Of a DNA stretch of 64,000 nt, positions 26,738 to 36,509 are shown one piece after another. This DNA comes from Kaistia geumhonensis (GTDB taxonomy: Bacteria > Pseudomonadota > Alphaproteobacteria > Rhizobiales > Kaistiaceae). A program made the translations under genes and the position numbers. The DNA lies in assembly GCF_030815145.1 (NCBI RefSeq), contig NZ_JAUSWJ010000001.1, forward strand, positions 3,038,001 through 3,102,000. The letters are read 5' to 3'. Position 1 is the first letter of the stretch; the number at the start of each line of letters is the position of its first letter. Under the pieces are notes generated by a model that searched no databases, was not told the origin of the DNA, and saw only the letters and a program-made list of their open reading frames with translations.

Positions 26738-27915
26738 GTGCCCGCGAAGCGCCATCCGAGCCGGTTGAGCCCCGCAGGCTGTCCGAGCCTGCCAAGCGAT
26801 CACTGCCGCCGGCGGGCCTCATGACCGAATGGCGGCGCCTCGCCCGGGACGCGCCCGAGGCCAATCCGTTCTTTTCGCCTGCGATCCTCGGTGCGGCGCT
26901 GGAACACCTCGCTCCGGCGGCTGTCTCAATCGCCGTCGCGGAGGATGACGCCGGCCGTCTGCTCGCACTGGTGCCGGTCGGCCCGGCCCGGCTCGGCCGG
27001 CTCGTCCCGGCGTTCTCCGTCTACACCCATCTCTACGGCCCGCTCGGAACGCCGCTGCTCGATCCGGCCGATCCGGACGGGGCGATGGCGCGCCTCGTCG
27101 GCGTCATGGACGGCGGCCGGCCCGGCGGACGGATCCTGCTCTTTCCAGACCTGCCGGTCGACGGTGTTGCCGGGATGGCGCTGTGCGCTCTCGCCGCCAG
27201 GACCGGCCGGCCTCTCGCGGTGATCGGCGGCCATGAGCGCGCCATCCTCCGGCCGCGAGTGATGGCCGAGCGGGTCCGCTCGGGCCTGCCGGGAAAGTCG
27301 CGCAAGGAACTCGCGCGGCAACTGCGCCGTCTCGGCGATCTCGGTCGGCTCGACTGGTGCAGCGCCACGACGCCCGGCGAGCGCGCCGAACTGCTCGACG
27401 CGTTCCTCGCTCTCGAAGCCGCCGGGTGGAAGGGCCGGCGCCGGACGGCCCTGCGCGACCGTGCCGACGCACTCGCCTTCACGCGCGCCGTCTTCGAGGG
27501 GGCGGCGCCGGGCGAGGCCCGGATCGATGCGCTGACGATCGGAGGACGGGCGGTCGCGATGCTCGGCTCGCTCCGCACGGGCGGTACCGTGGTGACATGG
27601 AAGATCGCCCATGACGAGGCGCTCGGCCGCTATTCGCCGGGTGTTCAGGTCATGCTCCAGGCGTCGGAGATCTTCGAGGCCGATCCATCGGTGCTGCTCG
27701 TCGACTCGCTGGCGAGCGCCGGCCATCCGATGATCGACCGGCTCTGGCCGGACCGGCAGTCGATGGGCCTCGCCGTGCTCGGGCCGGTCGGCGGCAGCAC
27801 TGCCTTCCGGGCTGGCGTCCTTCTTGCTCATGGGGAAGTCCGCGCACGCGCGAACTTGCGCGCGCTGATCCGCCGGACCCCACGGTCCGGCCGAGCCAAG
27901 GAGGACACCTCATGA
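26734..27915 (+). CDS. GNAT-fold acyltransferase, CelD/BcsL (BioF2-like) family
   Basis: 393 residues from ATG 26734, overlapping the flippase stop. N-terminal WRRLARDAPEANPFFSPAIL is a typical opening for the CelD/BcsL family, in which W...L...NPF(F/Y)xP precedes the first GNAT fold. The second fold contains RKELARQLRRLGDLGRL, FLALEAAGWKGRR and LTIGGRAVAMLGSL. Members are found in cellulose and exopolysaccharide gene clusters and resemble FemAB-like transferases. The reaction is not known for most. The coupling to a flippase suggests it acylates a surface glycan or its lipid carrier intermediate. The stop overlaps the cupin start (ATGA). Confidence 0.78.
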   Translation: MSAREAPSEPVEPRRLSEPAKRSLPPAGLMTEWRRLARDAPEANPFFSPAILGAALEHLAPAAVSIAVAEDDAGRLLALVPVGPARLGRLVPAFSVYTHLYGPLGTPLLDPADPDGAMARLVGVMDGGRPGGRILLFPDLPVDGVAGMALCALAARTGRPLAVIGGHERAILRPRVMAERVRSGLPGKSRKELARQLRRLGDLGRLDWCSATTPGERAELLDAFLALEAAGWKGRRRTALRDRADALAFTRAVFEGAAPGEARIDALTIGGRAVAMLGSLRTGGTVVTWKIAHDEALGRYSPGVQVMLQASEIFEADPSVLLVDSLASAGHPMIDRLWPDRQSMGLAVLGPVGGSTAFRAGVLLAHGEVRARANLRALIRRTPRSGRAKEDTS

Positions 27916-28871
27916 CGGATCGTCCCGACGCCGCAGCCGCGTCCGCCCGGCTGATCGCGCTCGATCCCGCGCTGATGGCGCGCCAGTTCCCCGCAGAACC
28001 CTTCGCTTATCGCCACGCCCTCGCCGCCGAACCGTTGCTTCAGCTCGGCGCCCTTGCTGCCCTCGCCGGGCGCCTGCCGCGCGACCGCCTCGAATACAAT
28101 TCCGGCCGCCTCAAGGTGGACCAGAAGCCGGAAGAGACCCCTACCGTCGATCTCGAGCCGACGGAGATCGTGCGCCAGATCGAGACGGCCGGCGCCTGGA
28201 TGGTCCTGAAAAACGTCGAGACGATTCCCGAATATGGACGCCTGATCCACCGTGTCCTCGACGAGGCCGCCCGCGCCGCCGGCCATGCCGATCATCGCGC
28301 CGCCGGGATGAAGGAGCCGATGGGCTTCATCTTCGTGTCCTCGGCCCATTCGGTGACGCCGTTCCACCTCGACTACGAGGAGAACTTCTTCGTCCACCTG
28401 CACGGCGACAAGGCCATGCATGTCTTCGACAACCGCGACCGCTCGGTGATCGACGAGGAGGGCCTCGAATCCTTCCCCGGCAAGCACCGCAACCATCGCT
28501 ACCGTGACGCCTTCGCGGCGCGCGAGACGGTGTTCTCCTTCAAGGCGGGCGAGGGCATGTTCCTGCCCTATACCTGGCCGCACTGGGTGGAGACGGGCGC
28601 CGACTGGTCGATCTCGATGGCCATCACCTGGAAATCGGCCGCCGATCTCCGCTTGAACAAGCTCTATTTCGCCAATGCCGTATTGCGCCGTCTCGGCATG
28701 CCGCAGCCCGCCCCCGGCAAGGTGCCGGCGCTCGATAGCGCCAAGGTGGCACTCTACGACATCGCGCGGCTTCCGCTGGAGCCGCTCCGGCGGGGCGAGG
28801 CGATGCGCCGCGCGCTGCGCGGCCTGCTGTTCGGCCGCTCGGCCAATTATTTCTACGGAAGCAAGGCCTGA
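27912..28871 (+). CDS. JmjC/cupin-like Fe(II)/2-oxoglutarate oxygenase-type protein
   Basis: 319 residues from ATG 27912. The core resembles a JmjC-like cupin: VTPFHLDYEENFFVHLHGDK (about 152-171) provides an HxD pair, and PYTWPHWVETG (about 219-229) provides the distal His, together a possible facial triad for Fe(II). Around these lie MGFIFVSSAHS and WSISMAITWKS strands. Related oxygenases hydroxylate proteins, lipids or small molecules. The C-terminal 90 residues are basic and helical. Because it is coupled to a flippase and an acyltransferase, a modified glycolipid or lipid carrier is a plausible target. A terminator hairpin follows the stop. Confidence 0.7.
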   Translation: MTDRPDAAAASARLIALDPALMARQFPAEPFAYRHALAAEPLLQLGALAALAGRLPRDRLEYNSGRLKVDQKPEETPTVDLEPTEIVRQIETAGAWMVLKNVETIPEYGRLIHRVLDEAARAAGHADHRAAGMKEPMGFIFVSSAHSVTPFHLDYEENFFVHLHGDKAMHVFDNRDRSVIDEEGLESFPGKHRNHRYRDAFAARETVFSFKAGEGMFLPYTWPHWVETGADWSISMAITWKSAADLRLNKLYFANAVLRRLGMPQPAPGKVPALDSAKVALYDIARLPLEPLRRGEAMRRALRGLLFGRSANYFYGSKA

Positions 28872-28888
28872 TCGAGCGGCTCCAAATG

Positions 28889-28920
28889 GAAAGGGGCGGT
28901 CCCGCGGGCCGCCCCTTTGT
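28889..28920. terminator. bidirectional Rho-independent terminator
   Basis: A stem of AAGGGGCGG paired with CCGCCCCTT around a GC-rich middle, flanked by A-rich sequence on the left and TTTGT on the right. It lies between the convergent cupin and mmsB genes, with T-rich flanks in both directions, so it can end both transcripts. Confidence 0.75.
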
Positions 28921-28948
28921 CGTTTCCCAGGCCGGCGGCGCTGCCGCG

Positions 28949-30232
28949 TCAGCCCTTGTTCTTGTTGTAGACGTCGAAGATGACGGCGCCGAGCAGCACC
29001 AGGCCCTTAACGACCTGCTGCCAGTCGACATTGACGCCCATGATCGACATGCCGTTGTTCATGACGCCCATGATGAAGCCGCCGACCACGGTCGAGATCA
29101 CCTGGCCGACGCCGCCCATCGCCGAGGCGCCGCCGATGAACACGGCCGCGATGACGTCGAGCTCGCTGCCGAGGCCGGCCGCAGGGACCGCCTGGCCGAG
29201 GCGGGCGGCGATGATGAGGCCGCCCAGCGCCGACAGCACGCCCATATTGACGAAGACGAGCAGCGTCAGCCGCTCGGTCTTGATGCCGGAGAGCTGCGCG
29301 GCCTTGATGTTGCCGCCCATCGCATAGACGCGCCGGCCCACCGTCGTCTTTTTAGTGATGAAGACGAAGATCGCGATCAGGATGCCCATCACGACGAGGA
29401 CGATCGGGAAGCCGCGATAGAGCGCGAACTGGTAGACGAGGAACAGCGCCAGCGCCGAGACGACCACCGTCTTCACGAGGAAGAGCGGGAAGGGTTCGGC
29501 GGCATAGCCGTGACGCTCGCGCGTCCGGCGGGCGCGGATGCCGGCGATGATGAACAGCGCGACGCCGATCAGGCCGAGCAGCATGGTCGTCGAATGCAGC
29601 ACGATACCCGAGCCGACGATCGTCTTGCCCGCGGCGTTGACGATCGGCGGAACGATGGTGATCGGGCCGAAGACGTCCGGCAGGAAGCCGGAGGATAGCT
29701 GCTTGAAGCTGTCGGGCAGCGGGCCGACGGAGGAGCCGCCGCCGAGCAGGCCCTGGCACATGCCGCGAAACACGAGCATGCCGGCCAGCGTGACGATGAA
29801 GCTCGGGATGCGGTGATAGGCGATCCAGTAGCCCTGCGCCGCGCCGATCGCGCCGCCGATCACGAGGCAGACGATCGAGACGATGAGCGGATTGGACAGG
29901 AAGCCGAGTGGCCAGATCACCATCATCATCGCCGCCAGCGCGCCGATGAAGCCGGCGACGGAGCCGACCGAGAGGTCGATATGGCCCGAGACAATGACCA
30001 GCAGCATGCCCAGCGCCATCACGATGATGAAGCTGTTCTGCTGCACGAGGTTGGAAAGGTTGACCGGCTTGAAGAGCGTGCCGGTCGTGAGCTGGAAGAA
30101 CACCATGATGGCGATCAGCGCCAGCACGAGGCCGTAGTCGCGGATATTGGCGACGACGGACGAGACGGGCACGCGGGGCCCGCTCGGCACGTCCTGAGCG
30201 ACGCCGGACTGCGGGGTGGGAGTGTCGGTCAT
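28949..30232 (-). CDS. mmsB: multiple-monosaccharide ABC transporter permease
   Basis: 427 residues from ATG 30232, which overlaps the mmsA stop (ATGA). About ten to twelve membrane helices are present, with the CUT2-family block [21 protein letters not shown] near residue 80 and the late [20 protein letters not shown]. The protein is longer than RbsC-type permeases because of an extra central region, as in XylH, GguB and MmsB. It forms the channel of the ChvE-dependent importer for galactose, xylose, arabinose, glucose and related sugars. Confidence 0.92.
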   Translation of the reverse strand: MTDTPTPQSGVAQDVPSGPRVPVSSVVANIRDYGLVLALIAIMVFFQLTTGTLFKPVNLSNLVQQNSFIIVMALGMLLVIVSGHIDLSVGSVAGFIGALAAMMMVIWPLGFLSNPLIVSIVCLVIGGAIGAAQGYWIAYHRIPSFIVTLAGMLVFRGMCQGLLGGGSSVGPLPDSFKQLSSGFLPDVFGPITIVPPIVNAAGKTIVGSGIVLHSTTMLLGLIGVALFIIAGIRARRTRERHGYAAEPFPLFLVKTVVVSALALFLVYQFALYRGFPIVLVVMGILIAIFVFITKKTTVGRRVYAMGGNIKAAQLSGIKTERLTLLVFVNMGVLSALGGLIIAARLGQAVPAAGLGSELDVIAAVFIGGASAMGGVGQVISTVVGGFIMGVMNNGMSIMGVNVDWQQVVKGLVLLGAVIFDVYNKNKG

Positions 30233-31764
30233 GATGCAGCTCTTCCTTCTCCGCGCACGATGGCGCGCATGATCTTCTCCTGGCTGGCCTCGCTGGCGGC
30301 CATCTCCCCGACGATGCGCCCTTCGTTCATCACATAGATCCGGTCCGTGATGCCCAGCAGCTCGGGCATCTCGGATGAAATGACGATGACGGCCCGGCCC
30401 TCGGCGGCGAGGCGGGCGATGATCGTGTAGATCTCGTATTTGGCGCCGACGTCGATGCCGCGAGTCGGCTCGTCGAGAATCAGGACCTCGGGGCTGGCGA
30501 ACAGCCACTTCGAGAGCACGACCTTCTGCTGGTTGCCGCCCGAGAGATTGCCGGTCTTCTGGAAGACGCTCGACGAGCGGATGTTCGTCTTCTTGCGGTA
30601 GTCGTTGGCGACGTCGAGCTCGCGCAGCTCGTCGATGACACCGGCACGCGCCACGCCCTTCAGATTGGCGAGGGTGATGTTGTTCTTGATGTCGTCGATC
30701 AGATTGAGGCCGAAGACCTTCCGGTCCTCGGTGACATAGGCGATGCCCTGGTCGACGGCACGGCCGACCGTCGAGACGTCGATCGGCTTGCCCTTGAGGC
30801 GCACCTCGCCGGAGATCTTTCGGCCGTAGCTGCGGCCGAACAGGCTCATCGCGAATTCGGTTCGGCCGGCGCCCATGAGGCCGGCGATGCCGACGACCTC
30901 GCCCCGATGCACCTTGATGTCGATGTTCTTGATCACCTGCCGGTCGGCATGGAGCGGGTGATAGCAGGACCAGTTCTGGACCTCGAAGATGACGTCGCCG
31001 ATCTTCGGATCGCGCGGCGGATAGCGGTCCTCGAGCGAGCGGCCGACCATCGAGGTGATGATGCGGTCCTCGGAGATCTCGCTGCGGTCGAGCGTCTCGA
31101 TGGTGCGCCCGTCGCGGATGACGGTCACATGGTCGGCGACGCGGTTGATCTCGTTCAGCTTGTGCGAGATCAGGATCGAGGTGATGCCCTGCTTCTTGAA
31201 TTCGAGCAGGAGATCGAGCAGCGCCTGGCTGTCCTTCTCGGAGAGGCTGGCGGTCGGCTCGTCGAGGATCAGAAGCTCGACATTCTTGCTGAGCGCCTTG
31301 GCGATCTCGACGAGCTGCTGCTTGCCGGTGCCGATATCGGTTATGAGGGTGTTCGGGTCTTCGACGAGGCCGACCTTGCCGAGCAGCTCGCGGGTGCGGC
31401 GCTCATTGGCGTTCCAGTCGATGACGCCCCATCTGGCCTGTTCGTTGCCGAGAAAGATGTTCTCGGTGATCGACAGCATCGGGACCAGGGCCAGTTCCTG
31501 ATGGATGATGACGATCCCCATCTGTTCGCTGTCATGGATGCCGTGGAACTGGCATTCCTTGCCGCGATAGATGATCTGCCCCTCGTAGTCGCCGGCAGGA
31601 TAGACGCCGGAGAGGACTTTCATGAGGGTCGACTTGCCGGCGCCGTTCTCGCCGCAGATGGCGTGAATCTCGCCTTCCTCGACCTTGAGGTTGACGTTCG
31701 ACAGCGCCTTGACCCCCGGAAAGGTCTTGGTGATGTCGCGCATCTCGAGAATGTATGAGGGCAT
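30229..31764 (-). CDS. mmsA: multiple-monosaccharide ABC transporter ATP-binding protein
   Basis: 511 residues, two fused nucleotide-binding domains typical of CUT2 importers. The first has an intact Walker A ([10 protein letters not shown], about 38-46), a [14 protein letters not shown] signature and Walker [11 protein letters not shown]. The second has the usual degenerate Walker [10 protein letters not shown] but an intact [15 protein letters not shown] signature and LILDEPTRG. It energises MmsB. The ATG at 31764 follows chvE by 104 bases that contain a strong hairpin, which would lower expression relative to the binding protein. Confidence 0.94.
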   Translation of the reverse strand: MPSYILEMRDITKTFPGVKALSNVNLKVEEGEIHAICGENGAGKSTLMKVLSGVYPAGDYEGQIIYRGKECQFHGIHDSEQMGIVIIHQELALVPMLSITENIFLGNEQARWGVIDWNANERRTRELLGKVGLVEDPNTLITDIGTGKQQLVEIAKALSKNVELLILDEPTASLSEKDSQALLDLLLEFKKQGITSILISHKLNEINRVADHVTVIRDGRTIETLDRSEISEDRIITSMVGRSLEDRYPPRDPKIGDVIFEVQNWSCYHPLHADRQVIKNIDIKVHRGEVVGIAGLMGAGRTEFAMSLFGRSYGRKISGEVRLKGKPIDVSTVGRAVDQGIAYVTEDRKVFGLNLIDDIKNNITLANLKGVARAGVIDELRELDVANDYRKKTNIRSSSVFQKTGNLSGGNQQKVVLSKWLFASPEVLILDEPTRGIDVGAKYEIYTIIARLAAEGRAVIVISSEMPELLGITDRIYVMNEGRIVGEMAASEASQEKIMRAIVRGEGRAAS

Positions 31765-31828
31765 GGATAGCCGCTCCCGAAGGGGCTACGGACCGGGCGA
31801 GGTTAGCGTCTCGCTCGCCTGACGAGAA

Positions 31829-31852
31829 GAGGCCCCGCCGGGGCGGGGCCTC
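31829..31852 (-). promoter_or_regulatory. intercistronic hairpin between chvE and mmsA
   Basis: An 11-base-pair perfect stem, GAGGCCCCGCC with GGCGGGGCCTC, closed by only two unpaired bases. It lies just after the chvE stop on the transcribed strand and lacks a clear U tract. Such stems in sugar-importer operons commonly protect or partly terminate the message so that the binding protein is made in excess. Confidence 0.7.
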
Positions 31853-31868
31853 AAGGTCGTTTGGAAGA

Positions 31869-32939
31869 TTACTTCAGCTCGTCGGGCTTGATGTAGCCCG
31901 ACTCGACGACGATCTTCTCGTAGTTGGTCTTGTCGACCTCGACCGGCGTCAGCAGGATCGAGGGAACGACCTTGACGTCGTTGTTGTAGGTGGTCGTGTC
32001 GAGATTGGCCGGCGTGTTGCCCGAGAGGACAGTGTCGACGAGTTCGACGGTCGACTTGGCGAGGTCGCGCGTGTCCTTGAACACGGTCGAATACTGCTCG
32101 CCGGCGATGATCGCCTTGACCGAAGCGGTCTCGGCGTCCTGGCCGGTCACGATCGGCCAGGGCTGGTCGGCGGTGCCGTAGCCGACGCCGCGGAGCGAGG
32201 CGATGATGCCGCGCGACAGGCCGTCATAGGGCGACAGGACGCCGTCGACGCGCTTGCCGTCCGAGTAGTAGGCCGAAAGCAGGTTGTCCATGCGGGCCTG
32301 GGCGGTGGCGGCGAGCCAGCGCAGGGTACCGACCTTGTCCATGCCGGTCTGGCCGGACACGATCTTGATGGAGCCGTCGTCGATCAGCGGCTGCAGGACC
32401 GACATGGCGCCGTTGTAGAAGAAGAAGGCGTTGTTGTCGTCGGGCGAGCCGCCGAACAGCTCGACGTTCCAGGGCTTCGTGTCCGGGAAGCGCTCCTTGA
32501 GGCCTTTCACCAGCGAATTGGCCTGGATCACGCCGACGCCGAAATTGTCGAAGGTCGTGTAGTAGTCGACATTCGGGGTCTTCTTGATCAGGCGGTCATA
32601 GGCGACCACCACGACACCGGCATCGGCCGCCTTCTGCAGCGCGTCGCCCATCGTCGTGCCGTCGATCGAGGCGATGATCAGGGCCTTCGGGCCCTTGGTG
32701 ATCACGTTCTCGAGCTGGCTGAGCTGGTTGGGAATGTCGTCCTGGGCGTACTGCAGGTCGACGGTGTAGCCCTTGGCCTCGAGCTGCGACTTGACGGCGT
32801 CGCCATCATTGATCCAGCGCTGCGAGGTCTTGGTCGGCATCAGGACGCCGATGAGGCCCTTGTCCTCGGCGTGAGCAACCGGCGACAGAGCGACCACGCC
32901 GAGCGCAAGCGCGGCGAGCGCTGACTTGATAAGCTTCAT
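31869..32939 (-). CDS. chvE: multiple-monosaccharide-binding periplasmic protein ChvE
   Basis: 356 residues from ATG 32939 (GGGGAGAGGAT upstream). The signal peptide is about 24 residues and ends in SPVAHA. The mature protein begins [22 protein letters not shown], a strong match to the ChvE/MmsE group, and further blocks [17 protein letters not shown] and [17 protein letters not shown] define the hinge and sugar site. In Agrobacterium ChvE also presents sugars to the VirA sensor; no vir gene is seen here. It heads the operon chvE-mmsA-mmsB. An AT-richer leader of about 290 bases lies upstream. Confidence 0.94.
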   Translation of the reverse strand: MKLIKSALAALALGVVALSPVAHAEDKGLIGVLMPTKTSQRWINDGDAVKSQLEAKGYTVDLQYAQDDIPNQLSQLENVITKGPKALIIASIDGTTMGDALQKAADAGVVVVAYDRLIKKTPNVDYYTTFDNFGVGVIQANSLVKGLKERFPDTKPWNVELFGGSPDDNNAFFFYNGAMSVLQPLIDDGSIKIVSGQTGMDKVGTLRWLAATAQARMDNLLSAYYSDGKRVDGVLSPYDGLSRGIIASLRGVGYGTADQPWPIVTGQDAETASVKAIIAGEQYSTVFKDTRDLAKSTVELVDTVLSGNTPANLDTTTYNNDVKVVPSILLTPVEVDKTNYEKIVVESGYIKPDELK

Positions 32940-33232
32940 GTATCCTCTCCCCAATTGTATGACGTTTCGCCGCGAATTCACGGCCGGCGCCATACGCGAA
33001 CTCTCTTTAATTCGACTCTCGATAATTTGCCAGCACATTCCGTGGGCAGCGCATCCCCATCATCGACCCGACGCCGGCAGGCCGGACCAATCGCGCAGCC
33101 CGGCTAGCTAGCTGCGGCGAAGGCCGGCCGTCAATGGGAATCGGGGAAGCGCGCAGGCGCAATCGATCGCCCGCCGCCGGCGGGGGCGGCGGCGGCGGGA
33201 TAAAATACGATCATACGCTGAATGGGGGATCG
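32940..33232. other. gene-free leader and 3' spacer upstream of chvE
   Basis: About 290 bases without a coding region. On the chvE side there is a noticeably AT-richer patch at about 33000-33040 and a TACAAT-like hexamer close to the ribosome-binding site, but no convincing paired -35/-10 boxes. The half next to 33233 is a GGC-repeat-like tract followed by a short AT-rich segment that may end the CAP-domain transcript. Confidence 0.4.
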
Positions 33233-33847
33233 CTATTGCGAGACGACGGCTCCGCCGATCGAAACCACGGTGCGGCCATCGGCCGGCAGCGGCGCGGCAG
33301 CCGCGGCTGCCGGCGGCGGCTCGTAGGGCTTGGCGAGGATCAGCGACCAGTAGACCTTGTACTTGCTCTTCGGCGCATAGGCCGTGCCGATCCCCAGCCG
33401 GGTAACACCGGCCTTCAGCATGTTGGCGTTGTGCGAGGGCGAATCGCGCCATCCCGAAAAAGCCTCGGCGAGGGTTCTGTAGCCCGCGCCGACATTCTCG
33501 ACCGCGACGCCGGCGTCAAAGCCCGAGGCGGCGAGACGCTTCTCGAAACTGCCGCCACCCTTCACGTTGTGGCCGACCTGATCGACCGCGGCCATCGCGC
33601 GGGCCTGGTCGGCGGCCAGCTTGTTCAGCACCGGGTCGGCAACCACCGCCGAGAGGCCGCGCGTCGCACGATAGCCGCTGATCATGCTCGCGGCCGCTTC
33701 CGGGCTGACCGTGGCGCCGGCCGCGTCCAGCCGATCGTAGAATACCGGCGAGCGCGGCGCCTCCGGCTCCTTGGCGCAGGCCGCGAGGAGAACGATGAGC
33801 GACGCTGCGGCGATGAGCGGGGCCGCGCGGCGGAGCGATGTCTTCAT
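33233..33847 (-). CDS. CAP (SCP-like) domain lipoprotein
   Basis: 204 residues from ATG 33847. The signal ends in LLAAC, giving lipidated Cys24. A CAP domain follows (about 50-180) with the usual blocks: ISGYRATRGLSAV, LNKLAADQARAMA, VGHNVKGGGSFEKR, VAENVGAGY-like and WRDSPSHNANML. The histidines in VGHN and SPSHN are those that line the CAP cleft. The C terminus is a Pro/Ala-rich tail ending VVSIGGAVVSQ. Bacterial CAP proteins lack an agreed function; lipid binding and protease-like roles have been proposed. It lies 109 bases beyond the mechanosensitive channel start-distal end. Confidence 0.85.
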   Translation of the reverse strand: MKTSLRRAAPLIAAASLIVLLAACAKEPEAPRSPVFYDRLDAAGATVSPEAAASMISGYRATRGLSAVVADPVLNKLAADQARAMAAVDQVGHNVKGGGSFEKRLAASGFDAGVAVENVGAGYRTLAEAFSGWRDSPSHNANMLKAGVTRLGIGTAYAPKSKYKVYWSLILAKPYEPPPAAAAAAPLPADGRTVVSIGGAVVSQ

Positions 33848-33956
33848 GGATGGACCTTCTTCGGGACAAACCCTGCTGGGCGGTTGGCCCGGTGCCGGGC
33901 AGGAGGCGCGGAATGCGCGCGGGTGTGGCCGATCTGGCGTGGCGGGGCAACGGGGC

Positions 33957-36320
33957 TCACGGGAGCGAGATGTCTTCGTTGCGGAAGCGGGCAAGGCATT
34001 CGAAGCGGATGTCGGAGCGGACCTGCATGCCCTGTGCGATGTCGGAGAGATAGCATCTGAGCTCGAAATCGAGCGAGACATTGTTGAAAGCCGTGAAGAG
34101 CACGCTCGGCGCCGGATAGGCGAGCACCAGCGGATGCGCCTTCGCGATCTCGAGCAGGACGGCCCGCACCCGCTCAGGATCGGTCGTCTTCGCCACCGTC
34201 ACGGGCAGGATGATGCGACCGGACCGGTCGCGGAGCACCATGTTCTTGACCTGGCCCGTGATCAGCGTGGAATTCGGCACGATCAGCGTGGCCCGGTCGA
34301 AGGTCTCGATCTCGGTGGCGCGCACGTTGATGCGCTTGACGATGCCTTCCTCGGCGCCGACGGCGATCCAGTCGCCGGCCCGGATGGGCCGCTCGGCGAG
34401 CAGGATGAGGCCGGAAACGAAGTTGTTGACGATCGCCTGCAGGCCGAGGCCGATACCGACAGAGAGCGCGCCGGCGACGATGGCGACGTTGGAGAGATCG
34501 AGGCCGGCATAGCCGAAGGCGAAAGCTGCCGCCGCGATGGTGCCGAGATAGCCGACGCTGGTGCGGATCGAATTGCGCAGGCCCGAATCGAGCCGCGTCG
34601 TCGGCAGGAAGCGGGTCTCGAGCCAGTTCTGCATCGCCCGCGTGATCACGAAGCCGATGGCGAACACGGCAAGCGCAGCGATGATCGTCGAGAAGGAAAT
34701 CGAGATCGATCCGACGCGGAAGCCGAAGAAGACCTGCCGGACGCTCTCGAAGACCGAGGTCGAATCGACGCCCCAGGGCGCAATCACCACCAGCACCGCG
34801 CCGGCGACGAGAAGCGCACGCACGAGTCCGTTGAAGAGCACGCCGGCCTGCGTGATGGAGCGGGGCGCGAATCCGATCGAGGCGATGAGGCGGCTGCCGA
34901 CGACACCCTCTCGGCGGAACCAGGCGCTGGTCAGCTCGTCGGCGAGCATGATGAGGAGTACGAGCAGCGCGACGATGGTCGATACCCAGGCGATCTGTGC
35001 CGTGATGAAGCGGCCGAGCGCGACATAGCCCATCAGGTTGGCGACGATGGCCACGGCGGCGGCCATGGCGGCAACGACCAGCGCCATGCGGCGCAGGATC
35101 GGCTCCTCGGCCGGGTCTTCTTCTTCCTCCTCGGCCGGCGGGCGGTGGTTCAGCATTCGCACGGTCATGATGATCAGCACCGAACTCACCGTGGACAGCA
35201 GTCCGTCGGCCGCGATGATCAGCGGCAGGCCGGTATAGGCGACGCGCGAGAAGCGCTCGATGAAGACCGAAAGGGCCTGCATCGCCGCGATCGCGACCGT
35301 GAAATGAAAGATGCGCCGCGCGATCGCGTGCTCGATCTCGACCAGGCGAAGATCGGGACGCCATGGCGCCAGAAGAGCGCGCGAGACGCCGAATCCGAGC
35401 GAGAACAGCGCCACCGCGGAGGTGACGCCCCACCAGAGCTGGTCGATACGGCCCGGCGAGAGGTCGAGCGCGTCGAGGATCGCGTGGCCGCCCACGAGCA
35501 CGCCGGTCGGCACCAGCGTGTTGAGCGCGACGACCGTCGTCGCCACCATGACGCGCGATCGCCGGTCGCTCGATTTGCCGGGCTCGGGCAATGCGCTGCG
35601 GACGCGGCGGATGAGCATTCGCCGTCCGGGGACGAGCAGCAGCAACATGGCCGCGATCACAGCGAGGACGAGGGCGATCGCGGTGCGGTCGTTGCGCACC
35701 TGGAGGACGCGAACCCATCCGGAGATGAGCTCGTTGGAGCGCGCAGCGACGCCGGGAACCTCGGCAGCGGCGTCGCTCCACAGCGTCGGATCGATCAGGC
35801 TCGCATTGCGCTCCAAAAGGCGGCCGGTGAACAGGCGACGGCGACGGTCGTTGATCTGGCTGTTCGTGAAAGTGCCGTGTACCGCGATCGCCTGCGCCTG
35901 CTGCTGGCTGCCGGACAGATCGGCATAGAGCTTCTGCGCCGACGCGAGTTCGTCCTTGATCGCGTCCGACACGGCGGCATCGGCGCCCTGCACCGGCGAC
36001 AGTTCCTTGACCTGAGCCGCGGCGGCGGCGACCTGCGGCGTCAACCCGTCGGCAAAGGCCGATGCACTGTTGACGATCGCGGCCGTCTGCTCGCGCAGGT
36101 TCCTCAAATCGTAGTCGCTGACGCCGACGCGATCGAGCGCCATGTCGATGCGCGTCAGATCGGAGTTCCAGCGGTCGAGCAGGGCCTGCGTATCGGCAGC
36201 ATCGGCGGACGTGTCGATGACGGCGAGCGCGGGCGCGACGTCGACCGCCAGCATGGCGAGCGTCACGAGCGCGAGCACGACCCGCCGGATCGCCGATCCG
36301 ATGCCTTCGATGCGCGTCAC
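33957..36320 (-). CDS. MscS-type mechanosensitive channel with DUF3772 domain
   Basis: 787 residues from a GTG at 36320, five bases after GGGAGGG. A signal-like helix (about 12-33) is followed by a periplasmic helical region matching DUF3772, then about ten membrane helices. The C-terminal MscS core is clear: VAIVAGALSVGIGLGLQAIVNN (pore helix), SGLILLAERPIRAGDWI, GIVKRINVRATEIETFDRA and LIVPNSTLI. It resembles the long MscK/YbiO-like subclass. It should release solutes on hypo-osmotic shock. The divergent exoD gene starts 189 bases away. Confidence 0.9.
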   Translation of the reverse strand: MTRIEGIGSAIRRVVLALVTLAMLAVDVAPALAVIDTSADAADTQALLDRWNSDLTRIDMALDRVGVSDYDLRNLREQTAAIVNSASAFADGLTPQVAAAAAQVKELSPVQGADAAVSDAIKDELASAQKLYADLSGSQQQAQAIAVHGTFTNSQINDRRRRLFTGRLLERNASLIDPTLWSDAAAEVPGVAARSNELISGWVRVLQVRNDRTAIALVLAVIAAMLLLLVPGRRMLIRRVRSALPEPGKSSDRRSRVMVATTVVALNTLVPTGVLVGGHAILDALDLSPGRIDQLWWGVTSAVALFSLGFGVSRALLAPWRPDLRLVEIEHAIARRIFHFTVAIAAMQALSVFIERFSRVAYTGLPLIIAADGLLSTVSSVLIIMTVRMLNHRPPAEEEEEDPAEEPILRRMALVVAAMAAAVAIVANLMGYVALGRFITAQIAWVSTIVALLVLLIMLADELTSAWFRREGVVGSRLIASIGFAPRSITQAGVLFNGLVRALLVAGAVLVVIAPWGVDSTSVFESVRQVFFGFRVGSISISFSTIIAALAVFAIGFVITRAMQNWLETRFLPTTRLDSGLRNSIRTSVGYLGTIAAAAFAFGYAGLDLSNVAIVAGALSVGIGLGLQAIVNNFVSGLILLAERPIRAGDWIAVGAEEGIVKRINVRATEIETFDRATLIVPNSTLITGQVKNMVLRDRSGRIILPVTVAKTTDPERVRAVLLEIAKAHPLVLAYPAPSVLFTAFNNVSLDFELRCYLSDIAQGMQVRSDIRFECLARFRNEDISLP

Positions 36321-36509
36321 GCCGCCCTCCCTGCCGCTTTCGCCGGCCCTGCCGACCTTAGGGGCAATGATGACGACATCAGGGCGGCCGCCTTTGCAAT
36401 CAGATCTTCAAGCACGAGGCGTATCAGATTCGGGCGGCCTGCGACTGGACGGCGCCATCCGCGTTGCCCATATGCGCCGTCACGAGGTTCGAGGGAACCG
36501 GAGAAGGAT

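Noticed and set aside
33771-36500. A plus-strand open frame of over 1,100 codons ending at 37193
   Set aside because: Only the last ~228 codons (ExoD) show a real protein pattern. The rest is the antisense of the mechanosensitive-channel gene, a high-GC artefact rich in Arg, Asp and Gly.
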